Assembly: GCA_040878395.1 (NCBI GenBank)
Contig: JBBDMI010000004.1
Coordinates: 1-43,808 of the forward strand
Length of the DNA stretch: 43,808 nt
From: Candidatus Dependentiae bacterium
GTDB lineage: Bacteria > Babelota > Babeliae > Babelales > Vermiphilaceae
Direction: 5' to 3'
Shown piece by piece: positions 10,281 through 17,556 of this stretch; the stretch's first letter is position 1; every line of letters starts with the position of its first letter. The notes beneath the pieces were generated by a model that saw nothing but the letters and a program-made list of their open reading frames with translations, was not told where the DNA came from and searched no databases. Made by a program: the position numbers and the translations under genes.

Positions 10281-10709
10281 TTATCCGTCGATAACATCAA
10301 CCCCCATACTTCTGGCGCTACCGGCAACAATTTTTTTTGCTTGCTCAATATCGACAGCATTCAAATCGGGCATTTTTACTTTTGCGATTTCTTCAACATC
10401 TTTCCATGTCAACTTGCCAACTTTATCAACATTAGGTCTTGAAGAACCTTTTTTTGCTGAAACTTTCTTTTTAATTAGCTCAGTTGTCGGTTGTGTTTTA
10501 GTAATAAAACTAAATGATCTATCAGTATACACCGTAATGATTACGGGAACAATCTCACCTCGTCTACTAGACGTCGCAGCATTAAATTGCTTGCAGAAGT
10601 CCATAATGTTTGCACCCTGTTGCCCAAGCGATGAACCGACTGGCGGCGCAGGTGTTGCACCTCCACCAGGAATTTGCAATTTAATTTGTGCTTTAATTGG
10701 TTTTGCCAT
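10281..10709 (-). CDS. rplK: 50S ribosomal protein L11
   Basis: Ribosomal protein L11 of the GTPase-associated centre; 142 residues, standard length. The start ([21 protein letters not shown]) and the motif [18 protein letters not shown] are diagnostic. The C-terminal rRNA-binding domain ends in the usual [10 protein letters not shown]. It lies 26 nt after nusG, in the order found in most bacteria. Confidence 0.97.
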   Translation of the reverse strand: MAKPIKAQIKLQIPGGGATPAPPVGSSLGQQGANIMDFCKQFNAATSSRRGEIVPVIITVYTDRSFSFITKTQPTTELIKKKVSAKKGSSRPNVDKVGKLTWKDVEEIAKVKMPDLNAVDIEQAKKIVAGSARSMGVDVIDG

Positions 10710-10735
10710 CTTTAACCTATAGTATTAAACATTTC

Positions 10736-11254
10736 TTATCGTTTAACTTGATTAAACCCTAACTCAACAGGCGTCATACGGCCAAAAATACTGACCATAA
10801 CTGTGAGCTTTTCACTTTCTTGATCAACTTTATCGATGATCCCAACAAATCCTGCAAATGGTCCTTCTTCAATATCGACCTCTTGCCCCTCGGCAAATTC
10901 TGCTTTATCAGTTGAAACAACGACCTCCCCCTTCATTTGGGAAACAATTCGATCAATTTCTTTCTTTGTTATTGGTATCGGATTTTTTCCACCTAAAAAG
11001 CGCAAAACACGCAAACTTGATGTAACCAATCGAATAGTCTCAGGCCTAGCTTCCATTTCAACAAGGACATAACCAGGAAATAGTTGCTCGTCAGTTGACT
11101 CTTGAGCCTGAAAAAAACTTTTCATTTTGGCTGAAGGAACCAAAATCTGACCAAAATCTTCTTCTAACTCTTTCTTTTTTATCTGCTTTTCAAGATCAGC
11201 TTTGATTGCATCTTCATATCCAGCATAAACTTGAGCAACGTACCATTGTTTCAT
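10736..11254 (-). CDS. nusG: Transcription termination/antitermination protein NusG
   Basis: NusG binds RNA polymerase, supports processivity and links it to Rho and the ribosome; 172 residues. The N-terminal NGN domain starts KQWYVAQVYAGYED and contains FPGYVLVEM. The C-terminal KOW domain contains GQEVDIEEGPFAGFVG. It follows secE by 18 nt and precedes rplK by 26 nt, so the genes are probably co-transcribed. Confidence 0.97.
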   Translation of the reverse strand: MKQWYVAQVYAGYEDAIKADLEKQIKKKELEEDFGQILVPSAKMKSFFQAQESTDEQLFPGYVLVEMEARPETIRLVTSSLRVLRFLGGKNPIPITKKEIDRIVSQMKGEVVVSTDKAEFAEGQEVDIEEGPFAGFVGIIDKVDQESEKLTVMVSIFGRMTPVELGFNQVKR

Positions 11255-11272
11255 TCGACCATATCCTAACTT

Positions 11273-11470
11273 TTATCTGAGGCCTTGATAGGTCAACACC
11301 CATCGCATCAATTGAGAAAACATCGAATCAATAAAAAAAAGATAGATAGAAAAAAGCGCTATGAGCACCAGTACAACAATTGTTGAACCTATCCAATCAT
11401 CAAATTTTGGCCAAACAACTTTTGCTAACTCAACGCGCACTTGACTTAAGAACAGTACAATATCTTTCAT
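11273..11470 (-). CDS. secE: Preprotein translocase subunit SecE
   Basis: Small essential subunit of the SecYEG channel; 65 residues, the short single-span form found in many bacteria. The amphipathic helix with ELAKVVWPKFDDW and the single membrane helix at about residues 30-52 are the family signature. It sits between tRNA-Trp and nusG, its canonical location. Confidence 0.94.
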   Translation of the reverse strand: MKDIVLFLSQVRVELAKVVWPKFDDWIGSTIVVLVLIALFSIYLFFIDSMFSQLMRWVLTYQGLR

Positions 11471-11524
11471 AGTCCATCCACAATCTATTTTCTAAAAAAA
11501 TTTTTTCGCCCATACTCTCGATTT

Positions 11525-11600
11525 TGGCAGGCCAGGAGGGATTCGAACCCCCAACCATCAGATTTGGAGTCTGCCGCTCTACCGTTCGAGCTACTGGCCT
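11525..11600 (-). tRNA. tRNA-Trp(CCA)
   Basis: The minus strand folds with acceptor arms AGGCCAG/CTGGCCT. The anticodon loop CTCCAAA gives anticodon CCA, and the T arm contains GGTTCGAATCC. Discriminator G and the 3' CCA are encoded. It lies directly upstream of secE, as in many bacteria. Confidence 0.97.
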
Positions 11601-11605
11601 AATTA

Positions 11606-11767
11606 CTACTTCGATTCCCTGAAAATCACATGCTTTCGAAGCACACGATCATACTTTTTTAATTCAAGTCTTCCAGGGGTATTTTTTTTGCTTTTTGTTG
11701 TTGTGTACGTATCAGCACTCTCAGTGCTACGAAGCGTGATCACAAAACGATTTTCTTTTTTTGCCAT
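11606..11767 (-). CDS. rpmG: 50S ribosomal protein L33
   Basis: A 53-residue reading frame starting [14 protein letters not shown] and containing [20 protein letters not shown] matches L33. The positions where zinc-binding L33 proteins have CxxC pairs hold no cysteines, so this is the zinc-free type. The gene lies between tRNA-Thr and tRNA-Trp, the usual rpmG place in the tRNA-rpmG-tRNA-Trp-secE-nusG order. The stop codon is only 6 nt before tRNA-Trp begins, so the mRNA must be released by tRNA processing. Confidence 0.95.
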   Translation of the reverse strand: MAKKENRFVITLRSTESADTYTTTKSKKNTPGRLELKKYDRVLRKHVIFRESK

Positions 11768-11815
11768 GCTAAGCCTACTATAAATTTACGAAAATCTACC
11801 GTCAGATGGAGCCTA

Positions 11816-11891
11816 TGGAGCCCGCGATCGGATTTGAACCGATGACCTCTCCCTTACCAAGGAAGTGCTCTACCGACTGAGCTACGTGGGC
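11816..11891 (-). tRNA. tRNA-Thr(GGT)
   Basis: Anticodon stem CTTCC/GGGAG with loop TTGGTAA gives anticodon GGT. The acceptor strands GCCCACG/CGCGGGC pair except for an A-C mismatch at pair 5-68. The 3' TCCA is encoded. It is part of the tRNA array upstream of rpmG. Confidence 0.95.
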
Positions 11892-11973
11892 GATTCCAAT
11901 ACTCATTTATATTAGAGTAAATAAAAAAAAGAAAAAAAACAAATTATTTTTTTTCTTTTTAAGTCGAATAAAA

Positions 11974-12049
11974 TGGAGCTGGCGACTAGATTCGAACTAG
12001 CGACCTGCTGATTACAAATCAGCTGCTCTACCAACTGAGCTACGCCAGC
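11974..12049 (-). tRNA. tRNA-Thr(TGT)
   Basis: Acceptor strands GCTGGCG/CGCCAGC pair perfectly. Anticodon stem GCTGA/TCAGC holds the loop TTTGTAA, giving anticodon TGT. The T loop is TTCGAAT, and the 3' TCCA is encoded. It sits 19 nt after tRNA-Gly in transcription order. Confidence 0.97.
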
Positions 12050-12068
12050 CAACTCATTTTTATTATTT

Positions 12069-12145
12069 TGGAGCGGGAAACGGGACTCGAACCCGTAACC
12101 TACAGCTTGGAAGGCTGTCGCTCTAGCCAATTGAGCTACTCCCGC
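12069..12145 (-). tRNA. tRNA-Gly(TCC)
   Basis: Acceptor strands GCGGGAG/TTCCCGC pair with one G-T wobble. Anticodon stem ACAGC/GCTGT encloses CTTCCAA, giving anticodon TCC. The 3' TCCA is encoded. It belongs to the conserved Tyr-Gly-Thr tRNA group. Confidence 0.97.
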
Positions 12146-12492
12146 TTTCCAACCTTATTTCAAACAACTTATTTTAATTTGCATCTGCAAATATTAATCT
12201 AATTTTCTATTTTCACAAAATGATAAAGTTTTATTAGCTTAACCATTTTTTAAAAAAAATCTACCAACACTTAAATACAATTTATTTAAGCCATGCGAAT
12301 CTTCACTATAAAAGCAAAGTATGGCATGCCACACGAAGCTCTGCAAAGAAGTCCAGTCTACGCTTATCCACGTCTTCCGACTTGACAAGCTACGACGGAC
12401 AACCTTCGCCCTTTATGGCAAAAACTATCTTAACAATTAATGTCAAATTCTTTTTTCAAAGTTGACCTGCCAACCGAAGCCTTGGCGAAGGT
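12146..12492. repeat. Gene-free spacer with inverted-repeat, GC-richer elements between tRNA-Gly and tRNA-Tyr
   Basis: No credible gene is seen here. The stretch at about 12290-12425 is richer in G and C than its surroundings and resembles a degenerate intergenic repeat. A 10-nt word AACCTTCGCC at 12401-12410 recurs in inverted form at 12484-12493. A hairpin-capable palindrome (CCAACC at 12470-12475 with GGTTGG at 12490-12495, and an inner GCC/GGC pair) reaches into the encoded CCA end of tRNA-Tyr. The rest is AT-rich. An interspersed repeat copy is the best guess; only a genome-wide search can show whether it is repeated. Confidence 0.5.
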
Positions 12493-12577
12493 TGGTGGCG
12501 AGAGCAGGATTCGAACCTGCGAAGGCTAAGCCAACGGATTTACAGTCCGTCCCCTTTGACCGCTCGGGAATCTCGCC
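12493..12577 (-). tRNA. tRNA-Tyr(GTA)
   Basis: An 85-nt class II tRNA with a long variable arm. Acceptor strands GGCGAGA/TCTCGCC pair fully. Anticodon stem ACGGA/TCCGT with loop CTGTAAA gives anticodon GTA. The 3' ACCA is encoded. It is the first gene of the tRNA-ribosomal-RNA polymerase block and follows a good promoter. Confidence 0.97.
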
Positions 12578-12604
12578 TGAATGTCAAATAAAACTTGTTA
12601 TCCT

Positions 12605-12633
12605 ATAATATTGCTTTTTTAAAGAGATTTCAA
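12605..12633 (-). promoter_or_regulatory. Sigma70-type promoter of the tRNA-Tyr / rpmG / secE block
   Basis: On the minus strand a -35 box TTGAAA (12628-12633) and a -10 box TATTAT (12605-12610) are separated by exactly 17 nt. Transcription would start near 12598, about 20 nt before tRNA-Tyr. No other equally good promoter was noticed between here and rpoC, so it may feed much of the block. Confidence 0.6.
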
Positions 12634-12651
12634 CTAAAATTTAATGTTTTT

Positions 12652-13305
12652 TTAGCTTTTTACTACATTTCTTGCTCTAACACCGCCTTGACCAGCTGAA
12701 GAACCGCCATTCTTTCGCACTATTGAGGACAATGAAGATCTTTTTTGAGTTGACGCACGTTCTTTCATTTCTTTTTGCAATTCACCGACATCATGCAACT
12801 TAAATGCTCCTGTTTTATTACGTTCTGCATGTAAAATCGCTAAATCTTTTGTAACATCTTGTGTATCAACCGGAAGTAATGTCCGACCCTTTTTGACCGT
12901 TCCTGCATCATCTATGCGATGCACAGTCAAACCATCAGGAGTTAAACGGAGCACAAAAGAATGATCCCCTTTGTCCATCAAATAATGATTTTCTTCAACT
13001 TCTTTTGTAGTAATTTCTGCCGCTGCTTTTCTTTCAGAAATTGTAAATAAAACTGCAACCTTCCGCAACTCATTCGGTTTTATAAAATATCTATGGCCTT
13101 TGGGTGTAATAAATAGAACTCGATGATGCCCTTTGTTATAAATAGAATCTATTATACAATTTCCAAATGTAGCAGCTTCACTTTTCTTACTTTTACTGCG
13201 ATGCCTTTTGGTATGTTTTTTTTCTACTGCAGATTCTTGAGATGCACCATAAGCAAGTGGCGCTAAACAACCTATCAACAATGAAACCAAAACTACTTTT
13301 TTCAT
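12652..13305 (-). CDS. Secreted basic protein of unknown function
   Basis: A 217-residue protein with a clear signal peptide (MKKVVLVSLLIGCLAPLAYGA, cleavage probably after YGA). A lysine/arginine-rich stretch KKHTKRHRSKSKKSE follows at about residues 29-43. The remainder is mixed, with a basic C-terminus containing STQKRSS. I recognise no domain. An AGAGGAA ribosome site precedes the start. It is apparently a single gene, with the secreted gene at 13407 next upstream. Confidence 0.8.
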   Translation of the reverse strand: MKKVVLVSLLIGCLAPLAYGASQESAVEKKHTKRHRSKSKKSEAATFGNCIIDSIYNKGHHRVLFITPKGHRYFIKPNELRKVAVLFTISERKAAAEITTKEVEENHYLMDKGDHSFVLRLTPDGLTVHRIDDAGTVKKGRTLLPVDTQDVTKDLAILHAERNKTGAFKLHDVGELQKEMKERASTQKRSSLSSIVRKNGGSSAGQGGVRARNVVKS

Positions 13306-13324
13306 GACAGATTCCTCTTTAGTT

Positions 13325-13366
13325 AATCATGAATAAAAATTAAGACTACCATCATCTATCATGATT
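13325..13366. repeat. Inverted repeat upstream of the 12652 gene
   Basis: Perfect 8-nt arms AATCATGA (13325-13332) and TCATGATT (13359-13366) lie 20-60 nt before the start of the minus-strand secreted-protein gene. They overlap a weak promoter-like pair (TTGTAA, 17 nt, TAGATG). It could be an operator or a leader hairpin, or chance in AT-rich sequence. Confidence 0.3.
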
Positions 13367-13406
13367 TTTTTATATTTACAAGAAACATTCAAGAAAAAAT
13401 AATAAC

Positions 13407-14036
13407 CTATCTTTTTCGTTTTTCTTTATAAGCTCGATTGTATGCAGGACGAACTTGGGTATAATCAACAGCCCCCTCAGGCGGCGAATGCACCACAACT
13501 CCTGACACAGCACTTTGTTGCTTAGCTAACACAGTTTGACACAATGCAGTAAACGGAACACCTTTACCTGATTTATGGCCAAATTTCAACACAAAATAAA
13601 TATCACCGAGCCGAGGATAAGGCATACTTTGCACCGCAACAGATACATCTTCATATTCACCTTCACTTCGGCCGTATTCACGCACTACAATCTTTTCTGA
13701 CACATCTGATTTCCTAAATATACTATATCTATATTTACCGATACATAACATTACACCCAAATCTAGAGGATTTGTCGGCACTTTAATATTAATGTCATCT
13801 TTAAATCGTCCGGCATAAAGCATGCCCTGACAACCATACTTACCTTCCTGCATGCATGAAAAACCGACCGGATTATGCGTCCCTCCACCAATAAACTTTT
13901 TATCCTTATTTTCTAACCGTTTTAATACCAAATTAAAACTGCTTGCCTCACATTCGTCATCAGAAGAACCGCCATCAAAAGCACACAAAAAACCCGGATA
14001 CAAAGACAATAACAAAAACATTTCCCACTTACGCAT
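13407..14036 (-). CDS. Secreted cysteine-containing protein of unknown function
   Basis: A 209-residue protein with a signal peptide (MRKWEMFLLLSLYPGFLCA, cleavage after LCA), an acidic start of the mature chain (FDGGSSDDECE) and a basic tail (YKEKRKR). The mature part has several cysteines, including FSCMQEGKYGCQG, which could form disulfides outside the cytoplasm. No family is recognised. The next gene downstream is another secreted protein about 100 nt away; whether they are co-transcribed is unclear. Confidence 0.78.
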   Translation of the reverse strand: MRKWEMFLLLSLYPGFLCAFDGGSSDDECEASSFNLVLKRLENKDKKFIGGGTHNPVGFSCMQEGKYGCQGMLYAGRFKDDINIKVPTNPLDLGVMLCIGKYRYSIFRKSDVSEKIVVREYGRSEGEYEDVSVAVQSMPYPRLGDIYFVLKFGHKSGKGVPFTALCQTVLAKQQSAVSGVVVHSPPEGAVDYTQVRPAYNRAYKEKRKR

Positions 14037-14137
14037 TACACCATCTCCCTTAAAAGGATTAAACGTTAAACATGCTATGCTGTGTTATAAATAATATGCT
14101 GGAAAAAGTCTAGAATAATTAAGACAAGAAAATCAAT

Positions 14138-14347
14138 TCATTTACCAGAAGCCGTTTCTTGCAATATTTCATGAATTTCTTCAATACAACTGGAACATCC
14201 GGTGCCAACCATTAACTGCTCTTGTAAACAATCAAAATCTTCACACCCATCGTTTATCGCTTGCACAATCTCTGAATACATCACCCCATAACAAATGCAC
14301 ACCAAATAATCAGGTTTCTGTTCTAACGGACTTTTTAATTCACTCAT
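14138..14347 (-). CDS. BFD-like [2Fe-2S]-binding protein
   Basis: A 69-residue protein with a C-x-C pair (CIC at residues 17-19) and a C-x2-C pair (CSSC), separated by about 30 residues. This is the arrangement of bacterioferritin-associated ferredoxin and of the BFD-like domains in NifU and NirB. Such domains carry a [2Fe-2S] cluster. The partner here is unknown; no bacterioferritin gene is visible in the window. Its start overlaps the tsaE stop by 4 nt, so the two are translationally coupled. Confidence 0.8.
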   Translation of the reverse strand: MSELKSPLEQKPDYLVCICYGVMYSEIVQAINDGCEDFDCLQEQLMVGTGCSSCIEEIHEILQETASGK

Positions 14348-14769
14348 AACAACTCTTTATTAATATGTAAAACACGTCTATCTATGCCTTCATAATCGAT
14401 AACAACATGACAAGTTGGCACCAACTTAAGCAACGGATTTATAATTTCCGGCCATTCAACAAATACCATATCTTCATCTAAATACTCATCAAAACCTGCT
14501 GCAATAAACTCATCTATATTGTTCAATCGATACAAATCAAAATGAACAAAACGCTCATTTGCCTCATTGCCATACATATTCATATAGGCAAATGTTGGAC
14601 TGGTGATTTCATCCTTGATGCCAAGGGCCTTTCCTAATGCACGAATAAGTGTCGTTTTACCAGCACCCAAAGGTCCGGTAAATGTAACAACTTTACATCC
14701 GACAAGTTCATTTTTGAGTTTTTGCGCAACCAAATCAACCTCATTGGCGCCATATATTATCTTATTCAT
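14344..14769 (-). CDS. tsaE: tRNA threonylcarbamoyladenosine biosynthesis ATPase TsaE
   Basis: TsaE is the ATPase that works with TsaB/TsaD in making t6A37 of ANN-decoding tRNAs; 141 residues, normal size. The P-loop GPLGAGKTT is at residues 32-40. The motif SPTFAYMNMY and the segments HFDLYRL and VFVEWPE are diagnostic. It lies 3 nt after the yacP-like gene and overlaps the BFD-like gene by 4 nt, so the three form an operon. Confidence 0.95.
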   Translation of the reverse strand: MNKIIYGANEVDLVAQKLKNELVGCKVVTFTGPLGAGKTTLIRALGKALGIKDEITSPTFAYMNMYGNEANERFVHFDLYRLNNIDEFIAAGFDEYLDEDMVFVEWPEIINPLLKLVPTCHVVIDYEGIDRRVLHINKELL

Positions 14770-14772
14770 TTG

Positions 14773-15348
14773 TTATAGCTTCTTTAATTTTTGCATACGT
14801 TTACGTTCTTTTTTTGATGCTTTTTGTGATGCAGCCTTTCGCTCATCAATCGGGCTTCGCATATCATCAGCTTTTAAAGGTACGCGTGTCTGACGCATGA
14901 GTGCATCAACCATCTCATCTGAATCTGAAGAAATTTTAATCGCCTGATCTGTTTTTTTTAATGGCGCTTTATCCATTTGATGTTCAACCAATAACGCATG
15001 GAAATCTTGCGCAGTCACCGATTCAACAGCATAATACTGCGCCGCTAAACATAGCTCACGATCCGATGAAGCTAACATCATACTCTGACCTTGATGCTTT
15101 TTAATATAACGCATAATAATATCATCAGCTGAATCATTAGGACCGGAATACTTCACGGTAATCCCCTTTTGTTGTTCAGTAGAAGGAAATAGAAATGGTC
15201 CGGCATCAAAAACAACAATCACTTTATTTTTTTTACGCTTTGCATAAGCAGCAAGCAGACCTATAAAATGCTTGCGCTCATTTTCATTTACACGATCTGT
15301 TTTAACCATTGCATACAATACGTTATAAGCATCAACTATCACTTTCAC
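14773..15348 (-). CDS. YacP-like NYN domain protein (putative RNase)
   Basis: A 191-residue protein whose first about 130 residues form a NYN (PIN-like) nuclease domain. Acidic positions lie in VDAYNVLYA (residue 6), VFDAGP, SADDIIMRYIKK and ASSDRELCL. The Bacillus member of this family (YacP/Rae1) is a ribosome-associated endoribonuclease; that role is inferred here. The C-terminal part is basic and ends in a lysine-rich helix that could bind RNA. It lies 3 nt upstream of tsaE. Confidence 0.85.
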   Translation of the reverse strand: MKVIVDAYNVLYAMVKTDRVNENERKHFIGLLAAYAKRKKNKVIVVFDAGPFLFPSTEQQKGITVKYSGPNDSADDIIMRYIKKHQGQSMMLASSDRELCLAAQYYAVESVTAQDFHALLVEHQMDKAPLKKTDQAIKISSDSDEMVDALMRQTRVPLKADDMRSPIDERKAASQKASKKERKRMQKLKKL

Positions 15349-15412
15349 CGATTAATCCTTTTGCAAAATAATTGATTTCAATATAACAAAATAGTATTGA
15401 TATAAAAACAGA

Positions 15413-16108
15413 TCAAACATCTGCATTCCTTTTTATCGCAATAAACCTAACAGGAGCTTCAACTAAATTATTAGCTTTAATTGGCAAAACATAAGCAACA
15501 AAGCCTATTTGATCGATATTCTGCAAATTTGCTACATTCTCCACAATATACTTATTGGCACCCAATAGTTTTTCATGCACCGGAAACAACGCTGTGGAAC
15601 AATCCGGCGACAATGTATCAATACCCATTCCTGCAACATCCCGTTGCAAAAGTATATCTCCAACGTCAGCGGAAACTGAAGGAAAATGCATTCTGCTTTT
15701 TGCATCACAATTACGATATAATTGAGCATCATGCCAACGATCGGACCATCCGGTATGAAAAACAACCAAACTTTCGGCATCTATTTTTCCAAACTTTTGC
15801 TCAAAAGCCTGTATATCTTTTGATGAAACCACATAGTCATAATTATTGTTGACCTTATGACGCACATCAACAACAAGTAACGGCGCAATTAACTGACTCA
15901 AAGAAATATCTTCCACTTCCATTGCGCCCGAAAAAAAATGTGCCGGCGCATCAATATGCGTACCAATCCCTGCATGCATCTTAATATCCTGGACTCTACA
16001 TCCCTGATCATAATCCAACTTTATTTTTGATGCAAAACCACAGCTACCTGTCCATGTTGGCACGCTACTATGCAAGGTATGCGTTAGATCAACTATTATT
16101 TTTTCCAT
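15413..16108 (-). CDS. Cyclase / kynurenine formamidase-like metal hydrolase
   Basis: 231 residues. The motif GIGTHIDAPAHF at about residues 48-59 is the metal-binding signature of the cyclase family (HxGTHxDxPxHF type), which includes kynurenine formamidase. FHTGWSDRW and the GMGIDTLSPD segment also match. The exact substrate cannot be told; no other kynurenine-pathway gene is in the window. It has no signal peptide. It is divergent from atpG and lies 64 nt before the yacP-like gene. Confidence 0.88.
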   Translation of the reverse strand: MEKIIVDLTHTLHSSVPTWTGSCGFASKIKLDYDQGCRVQDIKMHAGIGTHIDAPAHFFSGAMEVEDISLSQLIAPLLVVDVRHKVNNNYDYVVSSKDIQAFEQKFGKIDAESLVVFHTGWSDRWHDAQLYRNCDAKSRMHFPSVSADVGDILLQRDVAGMGIDTLSPDCSTALFPVHEKLLGANKYIVENVANLQNIDQIGFVAYVLPIKANNLVEAPVRFIAIKRNADV

Positions 16109-16214
16109 TATTAATATCCATTTTATTTAATAAAACAAAGCATTCTATTTTGTACTTGATGAATTTGTAGTATATTGATCCTACATTGAGATCTCAAATA
16201 CAAAAAGGTAACCT

Positions 16215-17060
16215 ATGTCTCAACTGACACATATGCGTCAACGCATAAAAGCTATTAAAACTATTAAAAAAATTACGCATGCTATGCGTTTAATCTCCAT
16301 GTCCACACACTCGCGTATGAAACATCAAGAAGAACCGATAAAACTTTATCAACAAAAAATAATGGAATTATTTGCTTCAGCACGAGCTCTATCACCACTG
16401 TATCACAATCCCACTTTAGAGCCCAAACAACCATTAAATAAACATCCTCTGGTTATATTGATTGGCTCACAAAAAGGGCTATGCGGCAGCTTTAATTCAA
16501 ATTTATTTCAGCTATTTAACTTGCAAATACTTAACCAAAAAACAAAACCTTCAATTATTACCGTTGGCAAACAAGCAACACAATATATCCATAAACAAAA
16601 GCTCGGAACCCTCATTTCTTTTTATGACACATTTGGCTTGCACAACTTGCTTACAATTGCTGATAGCCTATTACAAGAAATTACACAGGCAAAAAAACAG
16701 TATAGCTCAGTGACATTATTCAGCAATACTGCCCCTTCATTCTTTATGCAAAGACCAAAAGCAGAGCAAATCATTCCCGCACAACTTTCACCAAATACCG
16801 CAAAACATCCTGAATATGAATTTGAGCAGTCGTCACATAAAATATTAGACTATCTTTCAGAGCAATATCTACTATCACATATTCAGCATGCACTGTTTCA
16901 ATCACTGATAGCAGAGCATTCAGCACGCTTTGTTTCTATGGACAGCTCAACCCGAAACGCCGAAACATTGCTCGAGCAAATGCAACTTAATTATAACAAA
17001 TTGCGACAGGCAAAAATCACACGCGAATTAACTGAATTAAGCTCTTTCTTTCTTACATAA
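16215..17060 (+). CDS. atpG: ATP synthase subunit gamma
   Basis: Central rotor stalk of F1 ATP synthase; 281 residues, the usual size. The N-terminal helix (MRQRIKAIKTIKKITHAMRLIS), the SQKGLCGSFNSNLF segment and the C-terminal helix with YNKLRQAKITRELTE fit the family, though the middle is divergent. A good AAAGGT ribosome site precedes it. No other atp gene is nearby: the upstream gene is divergent and the downstream gene convergent, so this gene is transcribed alone. Confidence 0.93.
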   Translation: MSQLTHMRQRIKAIKTIKKITHAMRLISMSTHSRMKHQEEPIKLYQQKIMELFASARALSPLYHNPTLEPKQPLNKHPLVILIGSQKGLCGSFNSNLFQLFNLQILNQKTKPSIITVGKQATQYIHKQKLGTLISFYDTFGLHNLLTIADSLLQEITQAKKQYSSVTLFSNTAPSFFMQRPKAEQIIPAQLSPNTAKHPEYEFEQSSHKILDYLSEQYLLSHIQHALFQSLIAEHSARFVSMDSSTRNAETLLEQMQLNYNKLRQAKITRELTELSSFFLT

Positions 17061-17068
17061 CCACAAGG

Positions 17069-17479
17069 CTAAATATTTTTATAAAGCAACCACATGCATA
17101 CTGCAAGCATCGCATTGACAAAAGCTCCCCAAGCAATATCCAGCATCGTGACTGAAAGAGGCCAACCTTTGAGCAAACTGTAGTTGGTAAGGTCGTAAAC
17201 GGCATATAATACTAATCCAAATAAAGCTCCATACCATAGAGCATGCATAAAGCTTTTGTCTTTTATAATCGGTAAGACAAAAACATAAGAACCCAATACA
17301 ATGAAAAACCATACTAATAACGCCGCCCACCAAACAACATTATATCTGCCGTCAGAATAGCGTAACAACGGACTTAACTTCTCAACATATTGATCACGAG
17401 CTAAATACCCTATCCATACAAGATCCATAACAACAAAAAATATCCACGAAATAAACAAAATCAATACAGACTTCAACAT
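17069..17479 (-). CDS. DUF2177 family membrane protein
   Basis: A 136-residue integral membrane protein with four likely helices. The motifs FVVMDLVWIGYLARDQY and YDLTNYSLLKGWP are typical of DUF2177. Function is unknown. The start at MLKSVLILF is chosen because GAGGTG precedes it at good spacing; an upstream in-frame ATG lacks such a site. It lies 77 nt after murA and its end faces that of atpG. Confidence 0.85.
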   Translation of the reverse strand: MLKSVLILFISWIFFVVMDLVWIGYLARDQYVEKLSPLLRYSDGRYNVVWWAALLVWFFIVLGSYVFVLPIIKDKSFMHALWYGALFGLVLYAVYDLTNYSLLKGWPLSVTMLDIAWGAFVNAMLAVCMWLLYKNI

Positions 17480-17556
17480 ACTGCACACCTCATACATGAA
17501 AGTTATTATTTTCATCTGAGTATACACAACACCTTCTCTGACATGTCTAGAAATAA

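Noticed and set aside
10117-10722. 201-residue plus-strand reading frame opposite rplA/rplK
   Set aside because: It lies antisense to two strongly conserved ribosomal genes and shows no family features.
11912-12130. 72-residue reading frame across the tRNA-Thr and tRNA-Gly genes
   Set aside because: It runs through two well-formed tRNAs; its codons are just tRNA sequence.
12146-12492. CRISPR-like array
   Set aside because: The repeats are inverted, not evenly spaced direct repeats, and no cas gene is present.
15481-15852. 123-residue reading frame opposite the cyclase gene
   Set aside because: It is the complement of a clear cyclase-family gene and has no start signal of note.
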